Shown here piece after piece: positions 44,201 to 52,692 of a stretch of DNA of 64,000 nt. Source of the stretch: Myroides sp. WP-1 (lineage in GTDB: Bacteria; Bacteroidota; Bacteroidia; Flavobacteriales; Flavobacteriaceae); NCBI RefSeq assembly GCF_014145635.1, contig NZ_JACHTC010000001.1, positions 124,001 to 188,000 on the forward strand, given 5' to 3'. The notes under the pieces are model-generated. The model ran no database searches. It saw only the letters and a program-made list of their open reading frames with translations, and was not told where the DNA came from. The position numbers and the translations under genes are program-made. Each line of letters begins with the position of its first letter. Positions within the stretch are counted from its first letter, which is position 1.

Positions 44201-47200
44201 GAAAAAGAAGTTGATGCCGATGGAAATGTAAAACCAAATGCGGTTGGTTCAACTTTTGATGCCAATACATTAAAGATTGTAAATACTGCAGATAAGAAAT
44301 ATCAGTTTTTTGATGGATCTAGTGCTACAGAACCTATTGCCACAATTGATGTAGAAGCATCTGTTATTGAGAATATAACGGAAATCTTAAACGAAACTAC
44401 CGTTAAAGAAGAAATATATGAAACAGTAGCTGCACAAGGAAAGGCAATTACAGCAAAAGATAACTCAATTGAATTAGTGGGCGGAAGTAAATCTGTCTTA
44501 GAAGCGATGCAAATTGCAGTAGCGAATGCCGGAATTACACCTGCTAAGATTGCGCCAGGTATTATAGGACAATTGTTGGTAACTAATGAAGAAGGTAATG
44601 TAGCTTGGGTAGATGCAACTAGTGATATTATTGAAACAATTGTCAATACACAAGAAAGAATCACCTTGTTACAAGACAATGGCAATGGTACGTTTACGTA
44701 TTTTAATGAGAATGATGTTACCAAAGAAGGAACAATTGTAGGAGATGGAATTACGTTCAATGCTAATACACTTCGCATCGATGATAGTGTAGAAGGAAAA
44801 TATGTATTCTATAATGAGGATTCTGAAACGCCTTTAGCTACAATCGATATCGCAGGAACAGTAATTGAAAATATTACAGAGATCTTAAACAATTCAAACG
44901 TTCAAAATGATATTTATAATACTGTTGCTGCGCAAGGAAAAGATGTAACAGGAGATGCGTCGATTGAAGTAACAGGAGGAGAAAAGGCAGCCTTACAAGG
45001 GATGGCTATCACGTTGAAAAACGACGGAGTAACCACAGCAAAAATTAAAGATCTAGCTGTAACAGAAAACAAGTTATTTGCAGGTGTAGGAAAAGCAAAC
45101 CACGTTCCTGTAGCGCAAGCAGACGGAAGTGTGGTATACCAACCCATGGCTGCTGTTGTACAAGGAAAGCAATTAAGTGTAGATCCTTCTTTAGAGATTG
45201 TGGGTGATGCTTCTAAAGCAGTGTTACAACCAATTGAGTTAAAAATCAAAGAAGACGGAATTGAGACTGCACATCTTCAAGATCGCGCTGTAACAGCAAC
45301 AAAAATTAGTGCTCAAGGAGCGGCAGATGGTGCAGTATTAACTGCAGACGGATCTGGAAATGCGGTATTTAAAACCACAGAAGACGCGATTGCTCCAGTG
45401 ATGAACGGTGATTTAGTAGGGCAAGAAGGAATTATCGTACAAGATGGAACGAATGTTCTCTTTGGGGCTGATGGAACACAAGCTATCATAAAAATTAATG
45501 ATGGAGGAGTAAGAGGTAAGCACATTGCTGCAAATGCCATTAAGAACAACAACATTGTTGATCAAACCATTGAGGCAACAAAATTAACTGCAGGAGCAGG
45601 TGAAGCCAATCGAGTGGCTATGGCAAATGCAGCAGGAGAAGTTGTTTATCAAATACTTTCTGCCGAAATCATGACTGAAAAAGGAGATATTACAACAGAT
45701 AATATCATTACGGTATCAGACAATGGAGTTGGAAAAGTATTGGCTGATGTTGCTTTAGGTATTGCGAATAATTCTATTCCCGCTACAAAATTGAATGGCG
45801 GTGGTGCCAATGCTAATACCGTGGCTATGGTTGGAGCGAATGGCACAACTGTGACGTATGAACCGATTACTCCAGCAAAAATTGTCAACAAAGGGAAAAT
45901 TACAACAGATAATATTGTGGTTGTAGATAACGGTGTAGACAAAGTATTGGGTGATTTGAAATTGAGTATTAAAAACCAAGGAATCACAACGACACAATTA
46001 GCCAATGAAGCAGTTGGAACGGAACAATTAAAAGATAATTCGGTTACTATTGAGAAGATTTCGGCAGAAGGAATTACTGCGGCTAGTATGCTTGTAACAC
46101 AAGGAAACGGCGTAGCAGAATGGGCAGAATTAGGCGATATTGTAAGCGAAACAGCGGGTGATTTAACAACAGATAATATTATCCAAATTACCAGTGGAGA
46201 AGGAGAAAAATCCTTGTTGAAAGATGTAACTTTAGGTATTGCAAATCAAAGCATTACAAGTGATAAACTAAGTTCAAAAGTCAATGGGGTTAATAAAGGT
46301 GAAAACTATTTATTAGTTACAAACAATGCAGGTGGTTTTGATTATGTTTTAAAAGAAGCCGTACAAGCAGGTGGTGAAGATTTAGAATTGGGATCTGCTT
46401 TAGTATTTACGGAAGAAACAACTGGATTGAACGCTGTATTAGCACCAACTAAGATTGATGTTGCTCCAGGTGGAATTGGAACAGACAAGTTAGCTACTGG
46501 CGCTGTTACACCAGCGAAGATTACAGCTGAAAACGCAGCTGAAAATACAGTGTTAACGGCCAATAGTGATGGTACAGTTGCTTTTAAAGCCTTGAGCAAT
46601 ACAGCTTTTGAAGGACAAGGAGAAGATCTAACAACAGATGGATCAATTCAAATAGCAGAAAATAACAAAGCGTTATTGGCAACAACAGCTATTTCCATTG
46701 CTGAATTAGGAGTGTCTAATAAACACATCCAAGAAAAAGCAGTGACGCCAAGTAAAATTAGCGCGGTAGCAGGAACAGATCATGCACCAACCGGAACGGT
46801 ACTAACGGCCGATGGAAATGGAAATGCTATTTTCCAATCGTTTGAAGCATTAGCAACAACGCAAGGAAAGGCCTTATTGAGCGATCCTTCTATAGCAGTT
46901 TCTCCAACATCAAACAAAGCTGCCTTACAAGATCTTAGCATCAGTGTAGCTAAAGGTGGTATTAAAAAAGAACACATTGCCACGCGTAATGTAACACTGG
47001 ACAAATTGAGTACAGATGACTCGGAATATGGATTGATTTTAGGAACAGATGGACAAGGTGGAGTTGAGTTAGTCAATATGGTTGATATGGTGGCTGAATC
47101 AGGTAAACGCCTAACAGGTGGTACGGGAATCTCCGTGACAGGTGTGAATGCCGGGCATGCTTTATTAGCTGAAGCAACCGTTAGTATTATCGATGAAGGA

Positions 47201-48454
47201 GTAACTGAAGCTAAATTAGGGTTGAATGCGGTAACGGAATTAAAAATTGCCGATAAAAACGTAACAGCGGCAAAATTGAGCTCTAAGGTGGGAAGCACGT
47301 TTACACGCGCAGGAAATGTACTGACTTCTGATGGTAGAGGAGGTGTAACTTTTGAACCAGCGGCTGCAACAGAAGCTACAGGTAAGATTGATGGAGGAAC
47401 TTCGCCAATTAGCGTTGTAAACGGTACTAACGCTGTAACTCATGATGTACAGTTAAGTTTGAAACCGACCTCAATTGACGCATCTTATTTAGCTGATAAT
47501 GCGGTGACGACGAGTAAAATTGAAGCAGCAGCAGTAACAGCTACTAAAATTAAAACAGCTCAAATCCAAGATGGACACTTTACTACTGGAGCAGTAAGCA
47601 CAAGAGCACTTGCTAATGAAGCTGTTACTAATGCTAAATTAGCCAGTAATGCGATTACAGAAGTGAAAATTCAGACAAACGCGGTAACCTTTGACAAAAT
47701 TAAACCAGAGTCTATTTATGGGAATGTAGTAAAAGACAAGGGAATTACAGCAAGTAAAATTGATCCATTAAATGCTACAACAGGTCATGTGTTGACAGTA
47801 AAATCTAATGGAACAGTAGCTTTTGAGGCACCAACTGGAACCAGTATCACCAGAGGTAATTTAAACAGTAGTTCAACCATTGAAGTAACAAACGGAACAA
47901 GTGCTGTATTAAAAGATGTAGAGCTAAAAGTGAAAGGTGGATCAATTAAAAATGAACACATCGCTTATAACTCTATTGGATTTGGAGAGTTAGAAACAGA
48001 CGCTATCTATGGAGATGTTATTAAAGATGAAGGAGTTTCCGCAGAAAAAATCAGTTCAAAAGACGAAAGTGATAACAATACACCAGAAGGATACGTAATG
48101 ACCTCTGACGGAACAGGAGGAGCGTCTTTCCAAAAAGCAAAAGGTGGAAACTCAAGTTTCTTCTATGCACCTTCTTTTGTGGTAGAAGTATATCCAGGAA
48201 ATCAAAATGAAAGAGAAGATGTATATGAAATTTACAAAAGACAATTCCAAAGTGCAATCTCCTCTCGTAATGGAGCAACGCTTAATGTATATCAAGCTAA
48301 TGAATTAGATTTCTTTATTTTATACTATGATAAAGCTGTTTTTGAAAATGTATCTATAAACGAAGCGGGTATGCTAAAATACGATGTAAAACGCAATGCA
48401 GACGTTACAGAAGCTACCTTCTTTAATGTTGCGATGCAACTAAGACAAGACTAA
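38255..48454 (+). CDS. Giant exported repeat protein, probable surface fibre or adhesin
   Basis: A single intact 3399-residue frame. Signal peptide MKKNVLSVALLMMSGFAFGQ is followed by VGIGTANPNPAALLDVEA and FKGVLIPRV, an opening common in flavobacterial surface proteins. From residue 228 come six 168-residue units (starts near 228, 396, 564, 766, 934, 1102), each with LLVTDENGVVAWVDATDDI, a DGTFTYYNEKGID segment and VIENITEILND. Two diverged units recur near 1925-2275. The rest is a long array of shorter modules of type TAAKI..GAVLTADG.GN, resembling phage tail-fibre and trimeric-stalk repeats. The last 95 residues are non-repetitive. No type IX sorting tail is recognised. Function is inferred as surface attachment. 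Confidence 0.8.
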   Translation: MKKNVLSVALLMMSGFAFGQVGIGTANPNPAALLDVEAKAGSFKGVLIPRVPLSSTSDNSSFNGKNTPNSLLVFNTTDNKDLKPGYYYWFDKSWVRLISSTDDLLEELAINEELAVNVAQQSLYLRDTKNNVVSVPLADINLVTTLTSEGDGKYVYRSEDNTETIIDVATDVINNISLIINQEEVINEIIQSITVNAKALTGDESIEVVGGEHAVLATTQLRIKNAGITPAKIQPGGLKQLLVTDENGVVAWVDATDDIIKEVVEHNEVVTLLVDGGDGTFTYYNEKGIDANGNVIPNTGVKFDANTLRIVKSGDNKYEFYDKTSDTTPIAVIDVAGSVIENITEILNDTTVQNDIYNAVAAQGKAATAADGSIQVDNGGQAVLNEMQISVANAGITPAKIQPGGLKQLLVTDENGVVAWVDATDDIIKEVVEHNEVVTLLVDGGDGTFTYYNEKGIDADGNVIPNAGVKFDANTLRIVKSGDNKYEFYDKTSDTTPIAVIDVAGSVIENITEILNDTTVQNDIYNAVAAQGKAATAADGSIQVDNGGQAVLNEMQISVANAGITPAKIQPGGLKQLLVTDENGVVAWVDATDDIIKEVVEHNEVVTLLVDGGDGTFTYYNEKGIDADGNVIPGMGVKFDANTLRIKEREGSTGKGIFDFYDGATTVESPLMTINTRAKSIVYENNSTSIQGGNVQDVLDNIIRKVEQAQGSTASLKGNGILVNNQAEVTNAVLKDITLTLADDAVTETKILDGSVNTFKLRNEAVTTAKIKPGGLKQLLVTDENGVVAWVDATDDIIKEVVEHNEVVTLLVDGGDGTFTYYNEKGIDADGNVIPNAGVKFDANTLRIVKSGDNKYEFYDKTSDTTPIAVIDVAGSVIENITEILNDTTVQNDIYNAVAAQGKAATAADGSIQVDNGGQAVLNEMQISVANAGITPAKIQPGGLKQLLVTDENGVVAWVDATDDIIKEVVEHNEVVTLLVDGGDGTFTYYNEKGIDADGNVIPNAGVKFDANTLRIVKSGDNKYEFYDKTSDTTPIAVIDVAGSVIENITEILNDTTVQNDIYNAVAAQGKAATAADGSIQVDNGDQAVLNAMQISVANAGITPAKIQPGGLKQLLVTDENGVVAWVDATDDIIKEVVEHNEVVTLLVDGGDGTFTYYNEKGIDANGDIIPGSGIAFDANTLKIVKTADNKYEFYDKTSNTTPIGTIDVTSSVIENITEILNTEEVQNEIYNSVAANGKKMASSDGSISVTGGNKAVLNAVTINIENEGVTAAKIKNKTITAAKMDVTGVANGAVLTADGLGNASYQTPTSVVAPAMQGDLVGETDVINVIGGENVLFGDTTKKVTIEINAGGIANDHLRHQSIKAEKFDATGETAGHVATVNADGSVSYQALTPAAITSKGDITTDGVVTVNDGVGKVLGNVHFGIKNQSVEAGKLDATGAPEGAVATVNADGSVAYKVLEASAIAEKGDITTDGIIKVDNGTAKVLADVNLSIEDKSITAAQITDGTITNDQIAGNTITVDKISAGNEPPKRALVIDEFGVVKWGELDDLVTDAAGNLTTDNIVEIQTGDGINTLFNDVKLGIKDGSITNKQIQDQTIQIEKLSSIGATGEGMILVSTATGGFEYVARESIETDGEDLKLDTALEFVEGNGVDAVLVPTKIGVKNAGITTVKLADGAVTPAKINAIGAEENAVLTADGQGNVSYKKINETVFEGTEADLVSDGSLLIPEDNKAVLNELTIGIADSGVKNQHLENKSVTVSKINAETAGNGAVLTADGAGNTTFKPLNEVALVQGQAVSSSDQSIAVPAGNKATLQPLDIMVATGGIKKDHLAAKAVTEDKIGSNKPGGLLLTTTGQGGAEFRSLGQVIGNNGKEIVGEEGIEVVGGQQAALADVTLSIKNGGVTNEKLAENAVATINVQDQTITAAKILGDEPRQILGTDASGLVKWMDADDSILTTIIQANEIVTVLKDNEDGTFTYYNEKEVDADGNVKPNAVGSTFDANTLKIVNTADKKYQFFDGSSATEPIATIDVEASVIENITEILNETTVKEEIYETVAAQGKAITAKDNSIELVGGSKSVLEAMQIAVANAGITPAKIAPGIIGQLLVTNEEGNVAWVDATSDIIETIVNTQERITLLQDNGNGTFTYFNENDVTKEGTIVGDGITFNANTLRIDDSVEGKYVFYNEDSETPLATIDIAGTVIENITEILNNSNVQNDIYNTVAAQGKDVTGDASIEVTGGEKAALQGMAITLKNDGVTTAKIKDLAVTENKLFAGVGKANHVPVAQADGSVVYQPMAAVVQGKQLSVDPSLEIVGDASKAVLQPIELKIKEDGIETAHLQDRAVTATKISAQGAADGAVLTADGSGNAVFKTTEDAIAPVMNGDLVGQEGIIVQDGTNVLFGADGTQAIIKINDGGVRGKHIAANAIKNNNIVDQTIEATKLTAGAGEANRVAMANAAGEVVYQILSAEIMTEKGDITTDNIITVSDNGVGKVLADVALGIANNSIPATKLNGGGANANTVAMVGANGTTVTYEPITPAKIVNKGKITTDNIVVVDNGVDKVLGDLKLSIKNQGITTTQLANEAVGTEQLKDNSVTIEKISAEGITAASMLVTQGNGVAEWAELGDIVSETAGDLTTDNIIQITSGEGEKSLLKDVTLGIANQSITSDKLSSKVNGVNKGENYLLVTNNAGGFDYVLKEAVQAGGEDLELGSALVFTEETTGLNAVLAPTKIDVAPGGIGTDKLATGAVTPAKITAENAAENTVLTANSDGTVAFKALSNTAFEGQGEDLTTDGSIQIAENNKALLATTAISIAELGVSNKHIQEKAVTPSKISAVAGTDHAPTGTVLTADGNGNAIFQSFEALATTQGKALLSDPSIAVSPTSNKAALQDLSISVAKGGIKKEHIATRNVTLDKLSTDDSEYGLILGTDGQGGVELVNMVDMVAESGKRLTGGTGISVTGVNAGHALLAEATVSIIDEGVTEAKLGLNAVTELKIADKNVTAAKLSSKVGSTFTRAGNVLTSDGRGGVTFEPAAATEATGKIDGGTSPISVVNGTNAVTHDVQLSLKPTSIDASYLADNAVTTSKIEAAAVTATKIKTAQIQDGHFTTGAVSTRALANEAVTNAKLASNAITEVKIQTNAVTFDKIKPESIYGNVVKDKGITASKIDPLNATTGHVLTVKSNGTVAFEAPTGTSITRGNLNSSSTIEVTNGTSAVLKDVELKVKGGSIKNEHIAYNSIGFGELETDAIYGDVIKDEGVSAEKISSKDESDNNTPEGYVMTSDGTGGASFQKAKGGNSSFFYAPSFVVEVYPGNQNEREDVYEIYKRQFQSAISSRNGATLNVYQANELDFFILYYDKAVFENVSINEAGMLKYDVKRNADVTEATFFNVAMQLRQD
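38936..42060 (+). repeat. Six 504-bp in-frame tandem units in the giant gene
   Basis: Unit starts (ATT of ITPAK) lie at 38936, 39440, 39944, 40550, 41054 and 41558. Spacing is 504 bases except for one 606-base step, where a different 34-residue-longer module intervenes. Units are almost identical in DNA, with few mainly silent changes. Confidence 0.85.
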
Positions 48455-48467
48455 GTGAATAAAAATC

Positions 48468-48499
48468 CCCTTGTTTCTTTAACAATAGAGAAACAAGGG
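48468..48499 (+). terminator. Hairpin between the giant gene and the lectin gene
   Basis: CCCTTGTTTCT (48468-48478) pairs with AGAAACAAGGG (48489-48499), followed a little later by a T-run. It lies in the 64-base gap and could terminate or attenuate read-through. Confidence 0.6.
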
Positions 48500-48518
48500 A
48501 ATTGTAAATTTTTTATGA

Positions 48519-50078
48519 ATGAAGAATATGAAATATAACCTAGTCATACTACTTATTGGTCTTTTAACCTTTCAAGGATTATTTGCTCAAGTAGAGAACA
48601 GAACGTTTCCTTATCACGCTTCTTTGGAAGGAACATCTGCTCCTACCAATATTGTAGAAGAAATTAAAAGTGGTGCACCTACGGGTAGTAATCGATATAC
48701 CAATGAAGGACTGCGCTTAACCTATGATACAAACAAACACGCACTTAGTGGGTTTTACCTTAAAGATTTAGAGGTAAAAATGAATTACGCTATTGAAATC
48801 GACTTTACGTTTGCTACTTCAGATGGTAGAGAATACTATGGTACCTATGGCGATGGAATTAGTTTGTTTTTCTTTGATGCTACTGCTTCCTTTAGTTTGG
48901 GAAGTACGGGATCAGGAGTTGGTTATGCTTATAATAGTTCGCCTTCCAATAGACAAGCTGGTTTAAATGGAGCTTATTTAGGAGTGAATTTAGACGTATT
49001 TGGAGATGCCAAAGGAAGAATGAATTCAGGAGGCGTTAAAAGAGAAGGAATTTCGGGAATTACTTTTCAAAAACACGATAGCCACATTACCATTCGCGGA
49101 GGACAGCACCAAAACGATCGTTATAAAGGATATCCTGTAATTTTTTCTCAACAAACGCAAAGTGGAAGACAATCTAACCCAGATGCAGCCACTGCAAAAT
49201 TAGATTTTGACACAGGTGAATTTGAAGAAGAATCCTACTCGCCAAGTGTACCTCATTTGCGCACAGAATATGCAAATACAACGAGGTTTAATAAATTTAG
49301 TTTTACATACAATCCCATCCATTCTCAATATGAAGAAAAAGGCTCTATTTTACAATTTTATGTCAGAGATTCGTATGGAGCAACTAGTGGAGGTAATTCG
49401 GGAGCTATTTTTTATAAAAATTCTTTCCGCACTAGGGATGAAGATGGAGCGCTGTATACTTTCAAAGGTAAGGATATCAATTCTTATAAAATTGGTATTG
49501 CTGCATCCACTGGAGATGCTACAGAAACTCATATTATCAAAGATATCAGTGTTCGATTGGTACATGCACCTGTTACTAAAGACAAGAAAATAATTCTTTG
49601 TTTGACTGATGGTGGAGATGATCGTGAAGGGTATGTTAGTATTAAAGATCCTTTTCGTGGAGCTACCTTCTATGTAGGAGATCCGGGAGATCCCGGACGA
49701 CCTAAATTGGGAGATACCTATAATCACATTGATTTTAAATCTGTGCGTTTAGAGGATGAAGAGGGGTATCCATTAGATTATAGAATAGAACAAAGTGCTA
49801 CAACTTGGAGTCAGATTTACAATGAAAGAGGAGTAGGGGAATGGGATTTAACCTATAATGAATTCGGTGCCACGTTGTATTTTACACCGGCTAATCGCAA
49901 TATGGAGGAAGGTGACTATGATATTTATATCTCTGCCAAAAGTGTGGAGAAAAATGACGGAAGTCCCTTTGGTTATGAAGATTATCGAAGTAGACCTACC
50001 AAGATTACCGTTCAGGCAAAACATTGTAAAGCAGTAGTGAATCCAAGTTTGCCTATTCGAGTGATAGAAGAAGAATAA
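48519..50078 (+). CDS. Exported L-type-lectin-like protein
   Basis: A 519-residue protein with a signal peptide (cleavage near GLFAQ). Residues about 25-345 look like a bacterial L-type lectin domain: LSGFYLKDLEVKMNYAIEI, the YGDGISLFFFD strand, and AGLNGAYLGVNLDVFGD, patterns seen in legume-lectin-like modules of Bacteroidota. A GDPGDPGRPKLGD turn links to a beta-rich C-terminal domain (about residues 355-505). No type IX sorting tail or gliding C-terminal domain is recognised. It follows the giant repeat gene by 64 bases and may be co-expressed as a surface partner. Carbohydrate binding is inferred from the fold. Confidence 0.7.
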   Translation: MKNMKYNLVILLIGLLTFQGLFAQVENRTFPYHASLEGTSAPTNIVEEIKSGAPTGSNRYTNEGLRLTYDTNKHALSGFYLKDLEVKMNYAIEIDFTFATSDGREYYGTYGDGISLFFFDATASFSLGSTGSGVGYAYNSSPSNRQAGLNGAYLGVNLDVFGDAKGRMNSGGVKREGISGITFQKHDSHITIRGGQHQNDRYKGYPVIFSQQTQSGRQSNPDAATAKLDFDTGEFEEESYSPSVPHLRTEYANTTRFNKFSFTYNPIHSQYEEKGSILQFYVRDSYGATSGGNSGAIFYKNSFRTRDEDGALYTFKGKDINSYKIGIAASTGDATETHIIKDISVRLVHAPVTKDKKIILCLTDGGDDREGYVSIKDPFRGATFYVGDPGDPGRPKLGDTYNHIDFKSVRLEDEEGYPLDYRIEQSATTWSQIYNERGVGEWDLTYNEFGATLYFTPANRNMEEGDYDIYISAKSVEKNDGSPFGYEDYRSRPTKITVQAKHCKAVVNPSLPIRVIEEE

Positions 50079-50084
50079 AGACAT

Positions 50085-50120
50085 AAAAAAAGTAGTATGA
50101 TCATTCATACTACTTTTTTT
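50085..50120 (+). terminator. Terminator of the lectin gene
   Basis: A 16-bp stem (core GTAGTATGA with TCATACTAC, loop TCAT) followed by T residues. Confidence 0.85.
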
Positions 50121-50307
50121 TATGGAACTTATCTTGACTTTTTTGATTGAAGTGAAAATTAGCTATTTTGATTCTGATTAAAGGCATTTTTAAGTTGCAT
50201 AGTAGAGCTACGGAATGAAAAAATGGCAAAAAGTAGGTTCAAAAGAGCAATTTTTTAACCAATTAGAAAAAGTCAAGATGAGTTCTGGATACAATAAATA
50301 AAAAAGA

Positions 50308-50526
50308 TTACTCTTCTAAACCGTTTTCTTTTAACAAAGCTTCTGCCTTAGCTAAATCATTCTCCTCAACTAATACGTGAACCGCCTTTCCTAATGTGCC
50401 ATATCCCGCACTACGTCCAGCTTCAATATCATCGCGGATAATGTAAGCTATCTTGTTTTCTTCTAGTAAGTTGCGTACAGCTAAAACCATAACTTCGCTA
50501 CCAGCGAATAATTTCTTGTGATTCAT
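50308..50526 (-). CDS. DUF2007 protein
   Basis: A 72-residue cytoplasmic protein of the DUF2007 family (called putative signal-transducing protein). The opening KKLFAGSEVMVLAVRNLLEENKIAYIIRD and the central VHVLVEENDLAKAEALL fit the ferredoxin-like fold of this family. There is a good AGAAGGAT ribosome-binding sequence just before the ATG. It stands alone. Function is unknown. Confidence 0.8.
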   Translation of the reverse strand: MNHKKLFAGSEVMVLAVRNLLEENKIAYIIRDDIEAGRSAGYGTLGKAVHVLVEENDLAKAEALLKENGLEE

Positions 50527-50666
50527 ATCCTTCTATTTTTATTTAAAAGTACGCTTTTTATACCGAAAAAAAGAAAGGACCTCTATTTTTTTTAACAAAT
50601 CTTTCGCTTCAATCCCTCTTTCTTGCTTAATAAAGTTCTATTTTTACTTGATTCAATACCATCGAT

Positions 50667-51689
50667 ATGTACAACCTCAAAATAGACTATGCAGAAGGTG
50701 CTCACCCTGCAATTTTGGATCAATTACTCCAAACTAATTTTATACAGCAAAATGGCTACGGCATAGACGAGTATACAATAAAGGCAAAGGCAATTTTACG
50801 TGAGAAAATGAATAAGGAGGATGCGGAGCTCTTCTTTGTATCAGGTGGAACACAAGCAAACTTGTTGGTAATTTCTTTCTTATTGCGACCACATGAAGCA
50901 GTAATTAGCGCGAATACAGGACATATCTACGCTAACGAAACAGGGGCAATAGAAGCCACAGGACACAAAGTAATTCCCATAGAATCTAAGGACGGAAAAT
51001 TAACTCCAACACAAATTAAACAAACCCTAGTGACATTTCAACTGCGTCCTCATGTAGTGAAACCGAAAGTAGTGTATATTTCCAATACAACCGAAATCGG
51101 AAGCGTATATACCGAGCGCGAGTTACAAGACTTATCAGTATTTTGTAAAGCAGAAGGACTCCTTCTATTTATGGATGGTGCGCGTTTAGGTCACGCCCTG
51201 ACAGCGCCAAAAAACGATCTAAGTTTGGTGCGAATTGCAGAACTAGTTGATGTTTTCTATATCGGAGCAACTAAAAATGGCGCTTTGTTTGGGGAAGCTA
51301 TTGTTTTTCCTAACCCTCAAATGGCCGTTGATTTTGATTATAACCTTAAACAAAAAGGAGCTCTTTTTGCAAAGGGTAGAGTATTAGGCATTCAATTCTT
51401 AGCGCTGTTTGAAGAAGATTTGTATTTTAAATTAGCCAAAGAAGCCAATGAAATGGCAATGAAACTAGCCCAAGCATTTGAAGAAAAAGGATATTCTTTT
51501 TTAGTAGAACCTTCAAGTAATCAGATATTTCCAATATTACCTGTACCCTTAATTCAACGCCTTCAAGAAAAATTCGATTTTTACGTATGGAAACCCATTA
51601 ATACAGAATATGCCGCTGTGAGGATAATTACCTCTTGGACAACGGATGATTTAATGCTAGATGTTTTCATCTCCATGCTAAATGAATAA
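50667..51689 (+). CDS. Threonine aldolase-family PLP enzyme
   Basis: A 340-residue fold-type I PLP enzyme of the beta-eliminating lyase/threonine aldolase family, cleaving threonine (low specificity) to glycine and acetaldehyde. Visible marks: FVSGGTQANLL (phosphate-binding), ANTGHIYANETGAIE, DGARLGHAL (Asp contacting the pyridine N), and GATKNGALFGE with the Schiff-base Lys. The length is normal. The next gene, a HAD phosphatase, starts five bases later, so they form an operon. Confidence 0.88.
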   Translation: MYNLKIDYAEGAHPAILDQLLQTNFIQQNGYGIDEYTIKAKAILREKMNKEDAELFFVSGGTQANLLVISFLLRPHEAVISANTGHIYANETGAIEATGHKVIPIESKDGKLTPTQIKQTLVTFQLRPHVVKPKVVYISNTTEIGSVYTERELQDLSVFCKAEGLLLFMDGARLGHALTAPKNDLSLVRIAELVDVFYIGATKNGALFGEAIVFPNPQMAVDFDYNLKQKGALFAKGRVLGIQFLALFEEDLYFKLAKEANEMAMKLAQAFEEKGYSFLVEPSSNQIFPILPVPLIQRLQEKFDFYVWKPINTEYAAVRIITSWTTDDLMLDVFISMLNE

Positions 51690-51694
51690 TTAAA

Positions 51695-52549
51695 ATGGAA
51701 CAAGTATTTATTACCGATTTAGACGGAACCCTGCTCAATAATCGTGGATATTTAAGCTATGATAGCGAGCAGATACTCGGTGAAATTAGTGCGTCAACCC
51801 CTCATAAAATAGCTTTTGCTACAGCACGAGGATTGACGAGTGCTGCCAAAGTAATACAGCAAGTCCCTTGGAATTTTCCAGTAATTTTAAACAATGGAGC
51901 CGTTATTTACGATTGGCAAGCGCAGCAAGTGCTAAAAATCAAAGGAATAGAAACTCAATTCGTTCAAAAGGTGTTGGAATTGGCCGCTACTAAAGGAATT
52001 TCACCCTTTATCTTTACATTGAATGAACAGTTTGAAGAAGGAATATTTTATCAATCCAATCCAAGTGTTGGATTACAGTATTTCATGCAACTCAGACCTA
52101 ATGATCCGCGTTTTATAGAAGTATCTAATCTAGAACAAGAAACTTCAACTTGGGATACTCAAAGTTTGGTTCTCATGTTTATTGGTGATTACGATACCTT
52201 AGTGTGGGTAAAACTGTATTTACAGGAGCATTACAGTGAGGATTTGAAATGTTTATTGATGCAAGATCAATACATTCCCAATCACTTTGTATTAGAAATA
52301 TCTAACGCTAAAGCAACCAAAGAAAAAGCGATTGAATATTTACAAGAACAATACAACATTAAAGGAGAACAATTGCATCTATTTGGCGATAATTTAAATG
52401 ACGAAGGCATGCTAAAATTAGAAGCCAATACCTATGCAGTAGGTAATGCACATCCTCAGATTTTGGAATTAGTACAGCACAGAATCCCAACGAATGAGCA
52501 AGACGGAGTAACCCAAACCATTAAACTCCTTGTAAATCACATTCTATAA
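51695..52549 (+). CDS. HAD-family Cof-type phosphatase
   Basis: A 284-residue HAD hydrolase. Motif I is ITDLDGTLLNN (residues 6-16), followed by NNGAVIYD from the C2 cap region, Lys in motif III (ATKEKAIEYL), and motif IV HLFGDNLNDEGML. The C2B cap marks the Cof/YidA type, which dephosphorylates small phosphorylated metabolites such as sugar phosphates or vitamin precursors. The substrate is unknown. It is co-transcribed with the threonine aldolase gene. Confidence 0.85.
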   Translation: MEQVFITDLDGTLLNNRGYLSYDSEQILGEISASTPHKIAFATARGLTSAAKVIQQVPWNFPVILNNGAVIYDWQAQQVLKIKGIETQFVQKVLELAATKGISPFIFTLNEQFEEGIFYQSNPSVGLQYFMQLRPNDPRFIEVSNLEQETSTWDTQSLVLMFIGDYDTLVWVKLYLQEHYSEDLKCLLMQDQYIPNHFVLEISNAKATKEKAIEYLQEQYNIKGEQLHLFGDNLNDEGMLKLEANTYAVGNAHPQILELVQHRIPTNEQDGVTQTIKLLVNHIL

Positions 52550-52692
52550 AAAAAGAGGGAGATAGCTTGTACACACAAAAGGAAATTATAGTATTCCCTA
52601 TTTTTTTTATACCTTCGGCTTTTCTTTTTCCAAACCTATATGGGAGGCAGAAAAGCAAGTAAACCAACAATAAAAACTAAAAACATAAATTC

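Noticed and set aside
40429..47443. Many long antisense frames opposite the giant repeat gene
   Set aside because: They mirror the repeats of the coding strand in a fixed frame, show Pro/Ser-rich unlike-protein composition and lack start contexts.
38255..48454. Prophage tail-fibre gene
   Set aside because: Repeats resemble tail-fibre stalks, but there is a signal peptide and no phage structural, lysis or packaging gene in the window.
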